Of a stretch of DNA of 64,000 nt, positions 51,349 to 60,013 are shown one piece after another; position 1 is the stretch's first letter, and each line of letters opens with the position of its first letter. Under the pieces are notes generated by a model. That model did not search any database, was not told the origin of the DNA, and worked only from the letters and a program-made list of their open reading frames with translations. A program made the position numbers and the translations under genes. The DNA is from Longimicrobium sp. Its GTDB lineage: Bacteria; Gemmatimonadota; Gemmatimonadetes; Longimicrobiales; Longimicrobiaceae. The DNA lies in NCBI GenBank assembly GCA_036377595.1, contig DASUYB010000121.1, forward strand, positions 1 to 64,000. Direction: 5' to 3'.

Positions 51349-54300
51349 ATGACGACGCATCCACGCCCGCTGGAGGGGCTCGCGCGGTCCATCTCCCGCA
51401 CGTTGCGCAGGTTGGCGTGGTGCGTTGCGATCGCCACCGCCCTGCTTGTCGCGACCTCCCCGGCGCGGGCGCAGATCCCGGCGGACGCGCACTGGCGGGT
51501 GATCACCACGCCGCATTTCCGCGTGCACTACACGCCCGAGGTGGAGCCGCTGGCCCGCCGCGCCGGGCAGCGCGCCGAGGAGGCGCTCACGGAGATCGCG
51601 TCCGTGTTCGTGCGCCCGCCGCACCGCCGCATCGATCTCGTCGTCACCGACAACGTCGACTTCGCCAACGGCTTCGCCACGCCGTTCCCGCGCAACCGCG
51701 TGGTCATCTTCGCCCACCCGCCCGTGGACGACCCGTCGCTCGCGTACTACGACGACTGGATGCAGCTCGTCATCACCCACGAGCTCACCCACATCTTCCA
51801 CCAGGACTTCACCCGCGGCCTCCCGCGCGTCCCCCGCTTGGTCCTGGGGCGCGCGCCGATCTCCTTCCCCGAGACCAACGCGCCCACGTGGACCAAGGAG
51901 GGGCTCGCGGTCTACCTGGAATCGCGCCTCACGCGCGCGGGGCGCATCCGCGGGACGATGCACGAGATGGCGATGCGCACGGCCATCCTCGAGGGGCGCT
52001 TCTTCCCCATCGACCGCGCGTCGGGGAACCCCGCGTCGTGGCCGGGCGGCAACACGCCGTACTTCTACGGCTCGATGTTCATGGACTGGCTCTCGCGCCG
52101 CCACGGCGAGGACGGCGCGCGCGAGTTCGTGCGGCGCTACGGCGGGCAGGTCGTCCCCTTCCTGAACGACCGCGCGGCGCACGCGGCCTATGGCATCTCC
52201 TTCACCCACGCGTGGGGCGAGTGGCGCGCGGAGTTGGAGACGCGATACCGCGCGCTGGCCGACTCGCTGCGCGCCGGCGGATTGACCGAGCCCGAGGTGC
52301 TGACGGAGGACGGGCGCGACACGTACTTCCCGCGCTGGTCGCCGGATGGGCGATGGATCGCCTACGCCGTCTCCGACGGGCGCGAGCAGCCGGAGCAGCG
52401 GTCGGTCGATGCCGACGGCAACGTGCGCGTCCTGGCCTCGCGCACCACGCTGGCGCCGGCGTCGTGGGCGGCGGACGGGCGGTCGCTGCTGACGTCGATG
52501 CTCGACCTGCGCGACCCCTTCCGCTACTACGCCGACCTCTTCCGCATCCGCGCCGACGGCGGGCGCGAGCGGCTGACGAACGGGATGCGCATCTCCGCGC
52601 CCGATGTCGCGCGCGACGGGCGCATCGCGGCCATCCGCAGCGCGCCGGGGACGACGGTGCCGGTGGTCCTCGACCGCCCGGATGCCACGCCGCGCGAGCT
52701 GGCCGCGCCGTCGCTCGACGTGCAGTGGGCGTTCCCGCGCTGGTCGCCGGACGGGCGCCGCATCGCCATCTCGCGCTGGCGGACGGGCGGCTTCTACGAT
52801 GTGGTGATCCTGGACGATGCGGGCCGCGTCACGGCGACGGTGACGGACGACCGCGCGGTGGACATGGCGGCCGCATGGTCGCCGGACGGGCGGTACGTCC
52901 TCTTCTCCTCCGACCGCACGGGGATCGCCAACCTGTACGCGTACGACACGCAGAGTGGGCGGCTGATGCAGGTGACGAACGTGCTCACCGGCGCTTTCCA
53001 GCCCGACGTGTCGCCGGATGGGCGGTGGATCGCGCTGCAGTACTACCGCGCGGACGGATACCACGTGGCCCGCATCCCATTCGATCCGGCGACCTGGCGT
53101 CCCGCGCCGCCGGTGAGGGCCGAGGCGCGGCCGGCGGACACGCAGCCCGATCCCGCCCGCGCGGTGGACGCGCCGTCGCACCGGTACTGGGCGGCACGCT
53201 CGGTGGCGCCGGCGTACTGGGAGCCGACCGTGCTCACGGGCACCTCGTTCGGCACCGCGCTGGGCGTCGCCACCGGTGGCAGCGACGTGATCGACCGCCA
53301 CCTGTGGGGCGCGTTCGGGCAGGTGTTCGTGGACGACGGACGCTTCGAGGGGGGGATCGGATACCTGTTCCGCGGCCTCGGCAACCCGCAGCTCGGCGTC
53401 TCCGTGACGCAGGACTGGGCCGTGCGCCAGCAGGTGACGGTGACCGGCCCCGGCGGCGTTCCCGTCGACACCCGCCTGCTGTCGCGCGACCGCACCGTCA
53501 CGGGCGTGGCCACCTTCACCCGGCCGCGCTTCCGTTCGTACTCGTGGCTCAGCCTGGGCGCCACCCTGCGGGACCGGCGGCTGGAGCTGGCCGACCGCAG
53601 CCTCGGCGCGGAGCCGGAGAAGATCCCGCTCTCGCTCGGCGGCATCGCCACGCTGGGGACGTCGACCGCGCGCGCGTACGACTTCTCCGTGAGCCCGCAG
53701 GACGGCATCCTGGCCGCGGCCATGGTGGAGGGACGCCGTCTCCTCAAGCCGCTGGAGGGGGAGACGAACCGCCCCGGCTACGTGCGGGTCGCGGGGAGGA
53801 CGCAGCTCTACCACAGCTTCGCGGGATGGGGATACGCGCGCCACGTGATCGCCCTGCGCGGGGTGGGCGGGGCGGACTTCGGCTCGCTGGCGCCGTTCTT
53901 CTCCGCGGGCGGCGTCACCGGCGACGCCATCGCGCCGCCGCTGGGGACGGGCTTCGGGCTGAGCGACACGCGCGACCTGTTCGTGCGCGGCTGGGCGTCG
54001 GGCTCGCAGTTCGGAGACCGCGCCCTGGCGGGGACGGCGGAGTGGCGCTTCCCCCTGGTGCGCGTGGAGCGCGGGCTGGGGCTCGTTCCCCTCTTCCTGA
54101 ACCGCCTGTGGGGGACGGCATTCGTGGACGCGGGCACCGCCTGGTGCGAGCAGGAGTGCGACCCCGCGCTCGCCGCCCTCTTCCCGAAGCCCGACCCGCT
54201 GGTGTCCGTGGGCGCCGAGCTGGGCGGCGACTTCCTCTTCGGCTTCAACACCGGCTACCGCCTGCGCGCCGGCGTCGGCATCCCCGTCAGCCGCGCGTTC

Positions 54301-54366
54301 GCCGGCGACTCGGTGCGCACGCGGCAATCGGCGCGGCTCTACCTCACCTTCGGGCAGGCGTTCTAG
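51349..54366 (+). CDS. Zinc-peptidase / TolB-like propeller / outer-membrane barrel protein
   Basis: The 1005-residue protein has a signal peptide (ARA-Q near residue 41), a gluzincin-like region with HELTH at 144-148 and 'TKEGLAVYLES' near 185 as third ligand, then a propeller of WD40/PD40 repeats ('PRWSPDGRWIAYAVS', 'FQPDVSPDGRWIALQYY') at about residues 320-590, and a C-terminal part of beta-strands ending 'SARLYLTFGQAF', with the terminal Phe typical of outer-membrane barrels. It looks like a secreted peptidase anchored by its own barrel. Proteins of this layout are known in Gemmatimonadota and Bacteroidota. No partner gene overlaps it. Confidence 0.82.
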   Translation: MTTHPRPLEGLARSISRTLRRLAWCVAIATALLVATSPARAQIPADAHWRVITTPHFRVHYTPEVEPLARRAGQRAEEALTEIASVFVRPPHRRIDLVVTDNVDFANGFATPFPRNRVVIFAHPPVDDPSLAYYDDWMQLVITHELTHIFHQDFTRGLPRVPRLVLGRAPISFPETNAPTWTKEGLAVYLESRLTRAGRIRGTMHEMAMRTAILEGRFFPIDRASGNPASWPGGNTPYFYGSMFMDWLSRRHGEDGAREFVRRYGGQVVPFLNDRAAHAAYGISFTHAWGEWRAELETRYRALADSLRAGGLTEPEVLTEDGRDTYFPRWSPDGRWIAYAVSDGREQPEQRSVDADGNVRVLASRTTLAPASWAADGRSLLTSMLDLRDPFRYYADLFRIRADGGRERLTNGMRISAPDVARDGRIAAIRSAPGTTVPVVLDRPDATPRELAAPSLDVQWAFPRWSPDGRRIAISRWRTGGFYDVVILDDAGRVTATVTDDRAVDMAAAWSPDGRYVLFSSDRTGIANLYAYDTQSGRLMQVTNVLTGAFQPDVSPDGRWIALQYYRADGYHVARIPFDPATWRPAPPVRAEARPADTQPDPARAVDAPSHRYWAARSVAPAYWEPTVLTGTSFGTALGVATGGSDVIDRHLWGAFGQVFVDDGRFEGGIGYLFRGLGNPQLGVSVTQDWAVRQQVTVTGPGGVPVDTRLLSRDRTVTGVATFTRPRFRSYSWLSLGATLRDRRLELADRSLGAEPEKIPLSLGGIATLGTSTARAYDFSVSPQDGILAAAMVEGRRLLKPLEGETNRPGYVRVAGRTQLYHSFAGWGYARHVIALRGVGGADFGSLAPFFSAGGVTGDAIAPPLGTGFGLSDTRDLFVRGWASGSQFGDRALAGTAEWRFPLVRVERGLGLVPLFLNRLWGTAFVDAGTAWCEQECDPALAALFPKPDPLVSVGAELGGDFLFGFNTGYRLRAGVGIPVSRAFAGDSVRTRQSARLYLTFGQAF

Positions 54367-54373
54367 GCGTTGC

Positions 54374-54428
54374 GGGCGGGGGATGTGGGGTGTGGGGATG
54401 TGGGATGTGGGGGGGTGGGGATGTGGAG
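54374..54428 (+). repeat. G-rich tandem repeat (GTGGGGAT-like)
   Basis: Seven or eight imperfect units of GTGGG(G)AT/GTGGGGT follow the barrel gene stop, including runs of five to seven G. The strand has at least four G-tracts with short loops, so a G-quadruplex is possible. Confidence 0.6.
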
Positions 54429-54433
54429 TATGC

Positions 54434-54619
54434 GAGTGAACTCGCGGCTACAACGACACACAGTCCGCCTGCGCGGACTCCGCGCGTGCCGATATACGCG
54501 CGCCGGAGGCCCGCATCCCGCCCCCCGAACGTGGGATGATCACACCGTGGCGTCCCCCGCGCCGTTGTGAAGTCCGCGAAGGCGGACTGCGTGTGGTTGT
54601 AGCCGCGGCTTCAGCCGCA
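54434..54619. repeat. Inverted repeat pair, family G ('CGGCTACAAC ... GTTGTAGCCG')
   Basis: ACTCGCGGCTACAACGACAC and AGTCCGCCTGCGCGGACT on the left return as AGTCCGCGAAGGCGGACT and GTGTGGTTGTAGCCGCGGCT on the right. Each arm is about 40 bases and contains its own small hairpin. Half copies appear at 6128 and 51001. Confidence 0.75.
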
Positions 54620-54630
54620 TCGTCCCTTCG

Positions 54631-54675
54631 ATCTGATCTCCATCTCCATCTCCATCCCCATCTCCCCATCCCCCC
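54631..54675 (+). repeat. CCATCT hexamer microsatellite
   Basis: Tandem units of the type (T)CCATCT and CCCCATC run over about 45 bases, ending in a C-run. It lies about 125 bases upstream of the phosphoesterase start. Confidence 0.65.
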
Positions 54676-54799
54676 GCGCACAGAACCTTTGTGCCGCCGC
54701 CGGTCCATCCCGAAATTCCAATCGTGGGGCATTGGGGGATTTGATGACCGCGGTGCCGTCCGCCGTCGTGGCGCGGCCCGCCGACCATGAGGGGGCACC

Positions 54800-55927
54800 A
54801 TGGCGATGAGCACGCAGGAGGAAGCCGCGCGCGCGGCGGGCGATCCGAAGTACCAGAAGCAGGTTGCCGAGGCCATCGACCGCACCGTCAAGCGCATCGC
54901 GGAGCGGAAGGAGCCACCGGTGGCGGTGGACGTGGCCACGGACCGGTGGATCATCTTCTCCGACCTGCACAAGGGGATCGGCGACACAGTCGACGACTTC
55001 CGCCGCAACGAGCGGGCGTACAACGCGGCGCTGGCGTACTACCACCGCCTCGGCTACCGGCTGGTGGTGCTGGGCGACGTGGAGGAGCTGTGGAAGGAGC
55101 GCCCCGGGCCGGTGATCGAGCGCTACCAGCGCACGCTGGAGCTGGAGGCGAAGTTCCACAAGGCCGGCCGCTACTGCCGCATCTGGGGAAACCACGACGA
55201 CCTCTGGCGGCACGACGGCAGCGTGCAGCGCCGGCTGAAGCCCATCTTCGGCGAGGGGCTGAACGTGCTGGAGGGGCTGTACCTGGAGGTGCGCGAGGGC
55301 GGCGATCCCCTCGGCCGCATCCTGCTCATCCATGGCCACCAGGGCACGAGCGACGCCGACCCCGACCGCATCGGCCCCTGGGCCAAGTTCGTGGTGCGGT
55401 GGATCTGGCGCCCGGTGCAGCGCATCACCAAGCTGTCGTTCAACACCCCCGCGAAGGACTGGGCGCTGCGCCACCGGCACAGCGTGGCGATGTACCGCTG
55501 GGCCGCCGCGCAGCGCCCGCCGCTGGTGCTGGTCGCGGGCCACACGCACCAGCCCGTGTTCCGCTCGAAGTCGCTGGAGCAGCAGAAGCTCGAGCTGGCG
55601 CAGGCGAAGCAGGACGAGCTGTCGCTGGAGCAGGACCCGGTGCAGCGCGCGGCGCTGGAGGAGGAGCTGGCGTCGCTGGAGGCGTGGGTGGAGTGGGCGC
55701 GAGCCGGCGGCCGCGGGCAGAAGGGCGCCGCACCGCCGGTGGGCATGGACCTGCCGTGCTACTTCAACACCGGCTGCTGCTGCTTCACCGACGGCGACGT
55801 GACGGGGCTGGAGATCGCGGGCGGCGAGATCCGCCTGGTGCGCTGGCCGCGGGACGACGGCTCGCCCGGACCGGAGACGCTAGCCGCCACGCCGGTGCGC
55901 GAGGTGTTCGCCGCCCTCGGCGCGTGA
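54800..55927 (+). CDS. Metallophosphoesterase
   Basis: The 375-residue protein has the calcineurin-like metal motifs in order: 'IFSDLHKGIGD', 'VVLGDVEELW', 'IWGNHDDLW', 'LLIHGHQGT' and 'LVAGHTHQPVF'. A charged coiled-coil insert of about 70 residues ('QKLELAQAKQDELSLEQDP') follows the last motif before 'CYFNTGCCCFTDGDVTGLEI'. The substrate is unknown; UDP-2,3-diacylglucosamine hydrolases and other families share the motifs. The potassium channel gene starts 27 bases later. Confidence 0.86.
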   Translation: MAMSTQEEAARAAGDPKYQKQVAEAIDRTVKRIAERKEPPVAVDVATDRWIIFSDLHKGIGDTVDDFRRNERAYNAALAYYHRLGYRLVVLGDVEELWKERPGPVIERYQRTLELEAKFHKAGRYCRIWGNHDDLWRHDGSVQRRLKPIFGEGLNVLEGLYLEVREGGDPLGRILLIHGHQGTSDADPDRIGPWAKFVVRWIWRPVQRITKLSFNTPAKDWALRHRHSVAMYRWAAAQRPPLVLVAGHTHQPVFRSKSLEQQKLELAQAKQDELSLEQDPVQRAALEEELASLEAWVEWARAGGRGQKGAAPPVGMDLPCYFNTGCCCFTDGDVTGLEIAGGEIRLVRWPRDDGSPGPETLAATPVREVFAALGA

Positions 55928-55953
55928 GCCGACGACGAGCAGGGAGACGAGCG

Positions 55954-56943
55954 ATGGCGCTGAGCCGCGAGGAGTACAAGGACCTGGGCTTCGGCAGCGT
56001 GGTGGCCGCGCAGAGCGGGCGCCTGCTGAACCGCGACGGCAGCTTCAACGTGGAGCGCCACGGGCTGCACCCGCTGCGGTCCCTCAGCGTCTACCACTTC
56101 CTGCTCACCGTCACCTGGACGCGCTTCCTGCTGGGGGTGTGCGGCGCGTACCTGGCCGCCAACGCGCTGTTCGCGCTCCTCTACTTCCTCTGCGGGCCCG
56201 GCGCGCTTCGCGGCACCGACGGCCTCGGCGAGGGCGGGCGCTACCTCACCGCGTTCTTCTTCAGCGTCGAGACGCTGGCCACGGTGGGCTACGGCAACAT
56301 CGCGCCGAACGGGCTGGCCGCGAACGTCGTCGTCACCGCCGAGGCGCTCACTGGGCTGCTGATGTTCGCGCTGGTGTCGGGGCTGGTGTTCGCGCGCTTC
56401 TCGCGGCCGGTGGCGTGGATCATCTTCAGCCGGCACGCGCTGGTGGCCCCGTACCGCGGCTACAGCGCGTTCATGCTCCGCATCGTCAACGGCCGCAGCA
56501 ACCAGCTGATCGAGGTCAACGCCAAGGTCTCCGTCAGCCTGGGGCGCGACGGGGCGCGGCGCTTCCACGAGCTGCCGCTGGAGCGCGAGAAGGTGGTGCT
56601 CTTCCCCCTCAGCTGGACCATCGTGCACCCGATCGACGAGACCAGCCCGCTGTGGGGATTGACCGAGGCCGACCTGCGCGAGCAGGACGCCGAGTTTTTC
56701 GTGGTGCTGGAGGGGATCGACGAGACGTTCGCGCAGCAGGTGCACGCGCGCACCTCGTACAAGCCGGGCGAGATCGTGTGGGGCGCCAGGTTCGACGACG
56801 TGTTCGTGCGCCGCGAGGGCCGCCCGCTGGGGATCGACATCAGCAAGCTGCACGACTGGCGCCCCGTGGACCTTCCCCGGCACCCAGGCATGCCCGCGCT
56901 CCCCGCGAGCGCCTCCGAGCCGACCGAGCCGGTGGTGGCGTAG
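55954..56943 (+). CDS. Inward-rectifier type potassium channel (KirBac)
   Basis: The 329-residue protein has two membrane helices around the pore with selectivity filter T-V-G-Y-G in 'FSVETLATVGYGNIAPNG', and a C-terminal cytoplasmic immunoglobulin-like domain ('AFMLRIVNGRSNQLIEVNAK', 'FPLSWTIVHPIDETSPLWG'). This matches prokaryotic Kir channels. It conducts K+ across the inner membrane as a tetramer. It may be cotranscribed with the phosphoesterase and ends at a strong terminator. Confidence 0.93.
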   Translation: MALSREEYKDLGFGSVVAAQSGRLLNRDGSFNVERHGLHPLRSLSVYHFLLTVTWTRFLLGVCGAYLAANALFALLYFLCGPGALRGTDGLGEGGRYLTAFFFSVETLATVGYGNIAPNGLAANVVVTAEALTGLLMFALVSGLVFARFSRPVAWIIFSRHALVAPYRGYSAFMLRIVNGRSNQLIEVNAKVSVSLGRDGARRFHELPLEREKVVLFPLSWTIVHPIDETSPLWGLTEADLREQDAEFFVVLEGIDETFAQQVHARTSYKPGEIVWGARFDDVFVRREGRPLGIDISKLHDWRPVDLPRHPGMPALPASASEPTEPVVA

Positions 56944-56980
56944 GGGCCCTGACGGGACCCTCACCCGGATGGCCCTCACC

Positions 56981-57035
56981 CGAAAAACGGAGAGATGCGT
57001 GACAAAACTGCCGTCACGCCTCTCTCCGTTTTTCG
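56981..57035. terminator. Modular terminator hairpin, copy 1
   Basis: CGAAAAACGGAGAG pairs with CTCTCCGTTTTTCG, and GCGTGAC with GTCACGC inside. The T-run makes it a good intrinsic terminator. Its outer frame (TGGCCCTCACCCGAAAAA before, TTTTTCGACCTCTCCCGACA after) is shared with the one at 59684 although the stem core differs. Confidence 0.85.
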
Positions 57036-57094
57036 ACCTCTCCCGACAGCAGGAGAGGTGAACGGCAACAGCAAAAATCGCGATCGCAGTTGCA

Positions 57095-57220
57095 GTTCTC
57101 CCCGCCCCTGCGAAGCGGGGGAGCGCAGGATGCTACCCCATCCACGCCGAACCCCCTCCTCGAGCTGAGGTCTCCCCCCTTCTCCCGTTATCGGGAGAAG
57201 GGGGGCCGGGGGGGATGAGG
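57095..57220. repeat. Palindromic repeat, family B
   Basis: GTTCTCCCCGCCCCTGCGAA with GCGGGGGAGC, then TCCCCCCTTCTCCCGTTATC with GGGAGAAGGGGGGCCGGGGG. The second hairpin is a variant of the copy at 63130. Confidence 0.7.
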
Positions 57221-57269
57221 GCCCTCGCGCGCAGCGCGACCCCGCTGTTCGGCGATGGGGATGAGGGGC

Positions 57270-58127
57270 TCAGTTCGCCGAGAAGATCTCGCCGATGCAG
57301 TGGGCGAAGCGGACGCCGGCCACGGGCGCCGCGTCGTCGGGCACGCCGGCGCCGCCGATCACCACCGCCGTCTCGCGCGGCGTCATCCCGCGCAGCCGCT
57401 CGGCCAGCGCGTGGAAGTCGCCCGCGTCGCGGCGGACGACGACCGAGGTGCAGAGCAGCGCCGGGCGCCGGTCGGCCACCACGCGGCGGATGTCCTCCAG
57501 CGGCACGTCGGCGCCCAGGTACAGCACCTTCCACCCCGCCGACGCCAGCTTCACCGCGCACGCCATCAGCCCCAGCTCGTGCAGGTCGCCCGGCGCGCCG
57601 GCACACACGCCCTCGGGGCCGGGCGCCACGCCGGTGTCCAGCTCGCCCATCATCTCCGCCAGCTTCTCGCGCACGAACGCGCTGGCGAAGTGCTCCTGCG
57701 CCACCACCGCGCGCGCCTCCTCCCACAGGTCGCCGATCTCGCGCATCACCGGCAGCAGCACGTCCTCGGCGCGGCGCTCGGGGGCCAGGTGGCCCAGCCG
57801 CTCGTACGCGGTCAGCGCGCCCTGCCGGTCCAGGTGCAGCAGCGCGTCGCGCACCTGGCGGCGCACCTCGCCGAGCTCCGGCGCCTGCGCGGTGGCCGGA
57901 AGGGGCGCGAACGCCCGCCGCACCCGCGCGATGGCCTCGCCGATGGTCAGCCCCTCGTCCGTCAGCTGCTTGATGCGCGAGAGCATGGCCACGTCCTCGT
58001 CGCTGTACACCCGGTATCCGGACTCCGTCCGCCCGGGCGCGATGAGGTTGTAGCGCCGCTCCCACGCGCGCAGCGTGGCCGGGTTGATCCCCGTGAGGTG
58101 GGCAACCCGCTTGATCCTGTAGCTCAT
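57270..58127 (-). CDS. CarH-like B12-dependent MerR-family photoreceptor regulator
   Basis: The 285-residue protein has a MerR HTH at residues 1-70 ('GINPATLRAWERRYNLIAP'), a four-helix domain with Trp135 followed nine residues later by Glu145-His146 (the W-x9-EH motif of CarH), and a cobalamin-binding domain with the lower axial His183 in 'PGDLHELGLM'. CarH proteins bind adenosylcobalamin and repress carotenoid genes in the dark. In Thermus CarH the residue after the Trp is the light-state ligand His132; here it is Glu136. The divergent neighbour is a GT2 glycosyltransferase. Confidence 0.88.
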   Translation of the reverse strand: MSYRIKRVAHLTGINPATLRAWERRYNLIAPGRTESGYRVYSDEDVAMLSRIKQLTDEGLTIGEAIARVRRAFAPLPATAQAPELGEVRRQVRDALLHLDRQGALTAYERLGHLAPERRAEDVLLPVMREIGDLWEEARAVVAQEHFASAFVREKLAEMMGELDTGVAPGPEGVCAGAPGDLHELGLMACAVKLASAGWKVLYLGADVPLEDIRRVVADRRPALLCTSVVVRRDAGDFHALAERLRGMTPRETAVVIGGAGVPDDAAPVAGVRFAHCIGEIFSAN

Positions 58128-58203
58128 CCTGAACGGTCCTGCGTGGGGAACTGGGGCACCCGCACGGCCAGCGCGCCAGCGTCTCCGCCCGCGCGAATAT
58201 TCC

Positions 58204-58257
58204 TTGAAAACCAAGAACTTCGCGGGATTATAACGTTCACGCAAGCTTCGCGTGAGG
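58204..58257. promoter_or_regulatory. Divergent promoter/operator region of the CarH-like gene
   Basis: On the minus strand a perfect TATAAT lies at 58232-58227, about 100 bases before the regulator start. Next to it TCACGC and GCGTGA form an inverted repeat (58237-58255) around AAGCTTC, at the place of the -35 region. On the plus strand TTGAAA at 58204 and TATAAC at 58229 are 19 bases apart. The rest of the gap to 58504 shows no further structure. Confidence 0.5.
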
Positions 58258-58504
58258 GCGTGGCGTGCACACTCCGGTCACGGGTCGATTCTGTCCGATT
58301 CCGTGGCGGGGCACGATGATGTATGGGGGCGCATGCAGCTTGTCAATGCCGCGCGTCCGCTCCCGGGCCCGGAATCGCCGTCGCGGGAGGATCGTCTCCA
58401 TGGCGCCGTGATTCCGGGCACACTTTCCAAGCGCGGGCGTGCGCGGCATCCTTCTTCCCCGTCCGGACACCCTGCCCGTTGCAACGCACCCGTCGGCCGC
58501 GCGG

Positions 58505-59659
58505 ATGATCACGTTCACCCCGGAGGAGCTCGCCTGGTTCTGGCTGCTGACGGCGCCGTCGCTGGCGGCGCTGGGGATGGTGCTGTTCAACCTGGCCGTC
58601 TGGCCGCGCGGGCGGACCGACGGGAGGATCCCGGGGCGTGTTTCCGTCTGCATCCCCGCGCGCAACGAGGGGCGGCGCATCGTGCCCTGCGTGGCGGCGG
58701 TGCTGGCCGGCGACCAGCGCCCCGACGAGGTGGTGGTGTACGACGACGGGTCGACCGACGGCACCGCCGACGTGCTGGAGCGGCTGACCGAGGCCGAGCC
58801 CTCCGTGCGCGTGATCCGCGGCGGCGACCTCCCCGCCGGGTGGCTGGGGAAGCCGTGGGCCTGCCACCGCCTGGCCGAGGAGGCCACCGGCGACTTCCTC
58901 GTCTACCTCGACGCCGACACCGTGGCCACGCCGACCTGCCTCGCGCGGCTGGGGTCGATCATCACGCGGCGGCGGGCGGACTTCGTGAGCGCGCTCCCCG
59001 AGCAGGCCACGGGCACGCTCACCGAGCAGATGGTGATCCCGCTGCTCGACCTCTCCTACCTCTCCTGGCTTCCCCTGCCGCTCGTCTGGCTCCTCCGCTG
59101 GCCCTGGGTGCGCGTGGGGAACGGGCAGCTGATCGCCGTGCGCAAGACGGCGCTGGAGGTGGCGGGGGGATGGGAGGCGGTGGGCGCGGAGGTGGCCGCC
59201 GACGTGAAGCTCTGCAGCCGCGTGAAGGCGGCCGGCGGGCGCGCCGTCTACGCCGACGGGAGCGGGATGGCGCACGGGCGGATGTTCCACAGCCGCGCCC
59301 AGCTGTGGCGCGGGCTGTCGCGGATGGCGTTCCACCGCGGTCCCGGCGTGCTGGGGGTGGCGCTGTCGCTGCTGCTGTACGGCGGCGTGCTGTTCGCGCC
59401 GTACGTGGGGCTGGTGCAGGCCATCCGCGGCTACCACGACCTGCTGGTGCCGTCGCTGCTCGGGATCGCCGCCAACCACCTCATCCGCGTGGCCACGGCC
59501 ATCCGGCTGCGGCAGAGCTCCAACGGCATCGTGCTGCACCCGGTCGGGCTGATGTGGATGATCGCGATCCTGCTCAACTCGCTGCGCCGCAGCCGCGCGG
59601 GCACGCTGTGGTGGCGCGGGCGGAGATACGACCTGGGCCGCGCGGACGTGGAGGCGTGA
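58505..59659 (+). CDS. Family 2 glycosyltransferase, carotenoid-type
   Basis: The 384-residue protein has an N-terminal membrane helix, a GT-A domain with 'VSVCIPARNEGRRIVPCV', 'VVYDDGSTDGTADVL' and the metal-binding 'VYLDADT', and two or three C-terminal helices. The overall layout, including 'GGDLPAGWLGKPWACHRLAE', is that of CruC-like hydroxychlorobactene glucosyltransferases and related enzymes. Its place opposite a CarH-like regulator supports a role with carotenoids, but no carotenoid synthase lies in the window. ATG 58505 gives the family-typical start. Confidence 0.82.
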   Translation: MITFTPEELAWFWLLTAPSLAALGMVLFNLAVWPRGRTDGRIPGRVSVCIPARNEGRRIVPCVAAVLAGDQRPDEVVVYDDGSTDGTADVLERLTEAEPSVRVIRGGDLPAGWLGKPWACHRLAEEATGDFLVYLDADTVATPTCLARLGSIITRRRADFVSALPEQATGTLTEQMVIPLLDLSYLSWLPLPLVWLLRWPWVRVGNGQLIAVRKTALEVAGGWEAVGAEVAADVKLCSRVKAAGGRAVYADGSGMAHGRMFHSRAQLWRGLSRMAFHRGPGVLGVALSLLLYGGVLFAPYVGLVQAIRGYHDLLVPSLLGIAANHLIRVATAIRLRQSSNGIVLHPVGLMWMIAILLNSLRRSRAGTLWWRGRRYDLGRADVEA

Positions 59660-59683
59660 GCCCTCACCGGGGTGGCCCTCACC

Positions 59684-59730
59684 CGAAAAAACGAGCCGTG
59701 ACGGTACTGCTGTCACGGCTCGTTTTTTCG
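59684..59730. terminator. Modular terminator hairpin, copy 2
   Basis: CGAAAAAACGAGCCGTGAC and GTCACGGCTCGTTTTTTCG form a perfect 19-bp stem with loop GGTACTGCT and a T-run on the 3' side. The flanks TGGCCCTCACC and ACCTCTCCCGACAGCAGGAG match copy 1 at 56981. Confidence 0.88.
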
Positions 59731-59801
59731 ACCTCTCCCGACAGCAGGAGAGGTGAACTGCAACAACAACTTACACCGTTTTAGCGATCACGCCGGGATA
59801 C

Positions 59802-59987
59802 TGTCATTCCGAGGTCGGACAGGCCAATCCTGCGTCCGCTCCGTCGGTTGCAGCCCGAGGGAATCTGTACTCTGCGTACGAGCGACAGGCCGCCTATCGC
59901 TCGTATGCGGAGTACAGATTCCTCACGGAGCCGCCAACCGCACGTGCGGTGGAAAGAATGGTGCAGCGGCTCCGTTCGGAATGACAT
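59802..59987. repeat. Palindromic repeat, family D, full copy
   Basis: TGTCATTCCGA on the left returns as TCGGAATGACA on the right; GAATCTGTACTCTGCGTACG and CGTATGCGGAGTACAGATTC are inner arms. It lies between the glycosyltransferase terminator and a convergent gene. Confidence 0.82.
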
Positions 59988-60013
59988 CCGTTCAGTGCAG
60001 TGATTGAGTTCCG

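Noticed and set aside
51091-54327. Minus-strand open frame of more than 1000 codons
   Set aside because: Antisense to the peptidase-propeller-barrel gene, which has clear motifs; the antisense frame is low-complexity.
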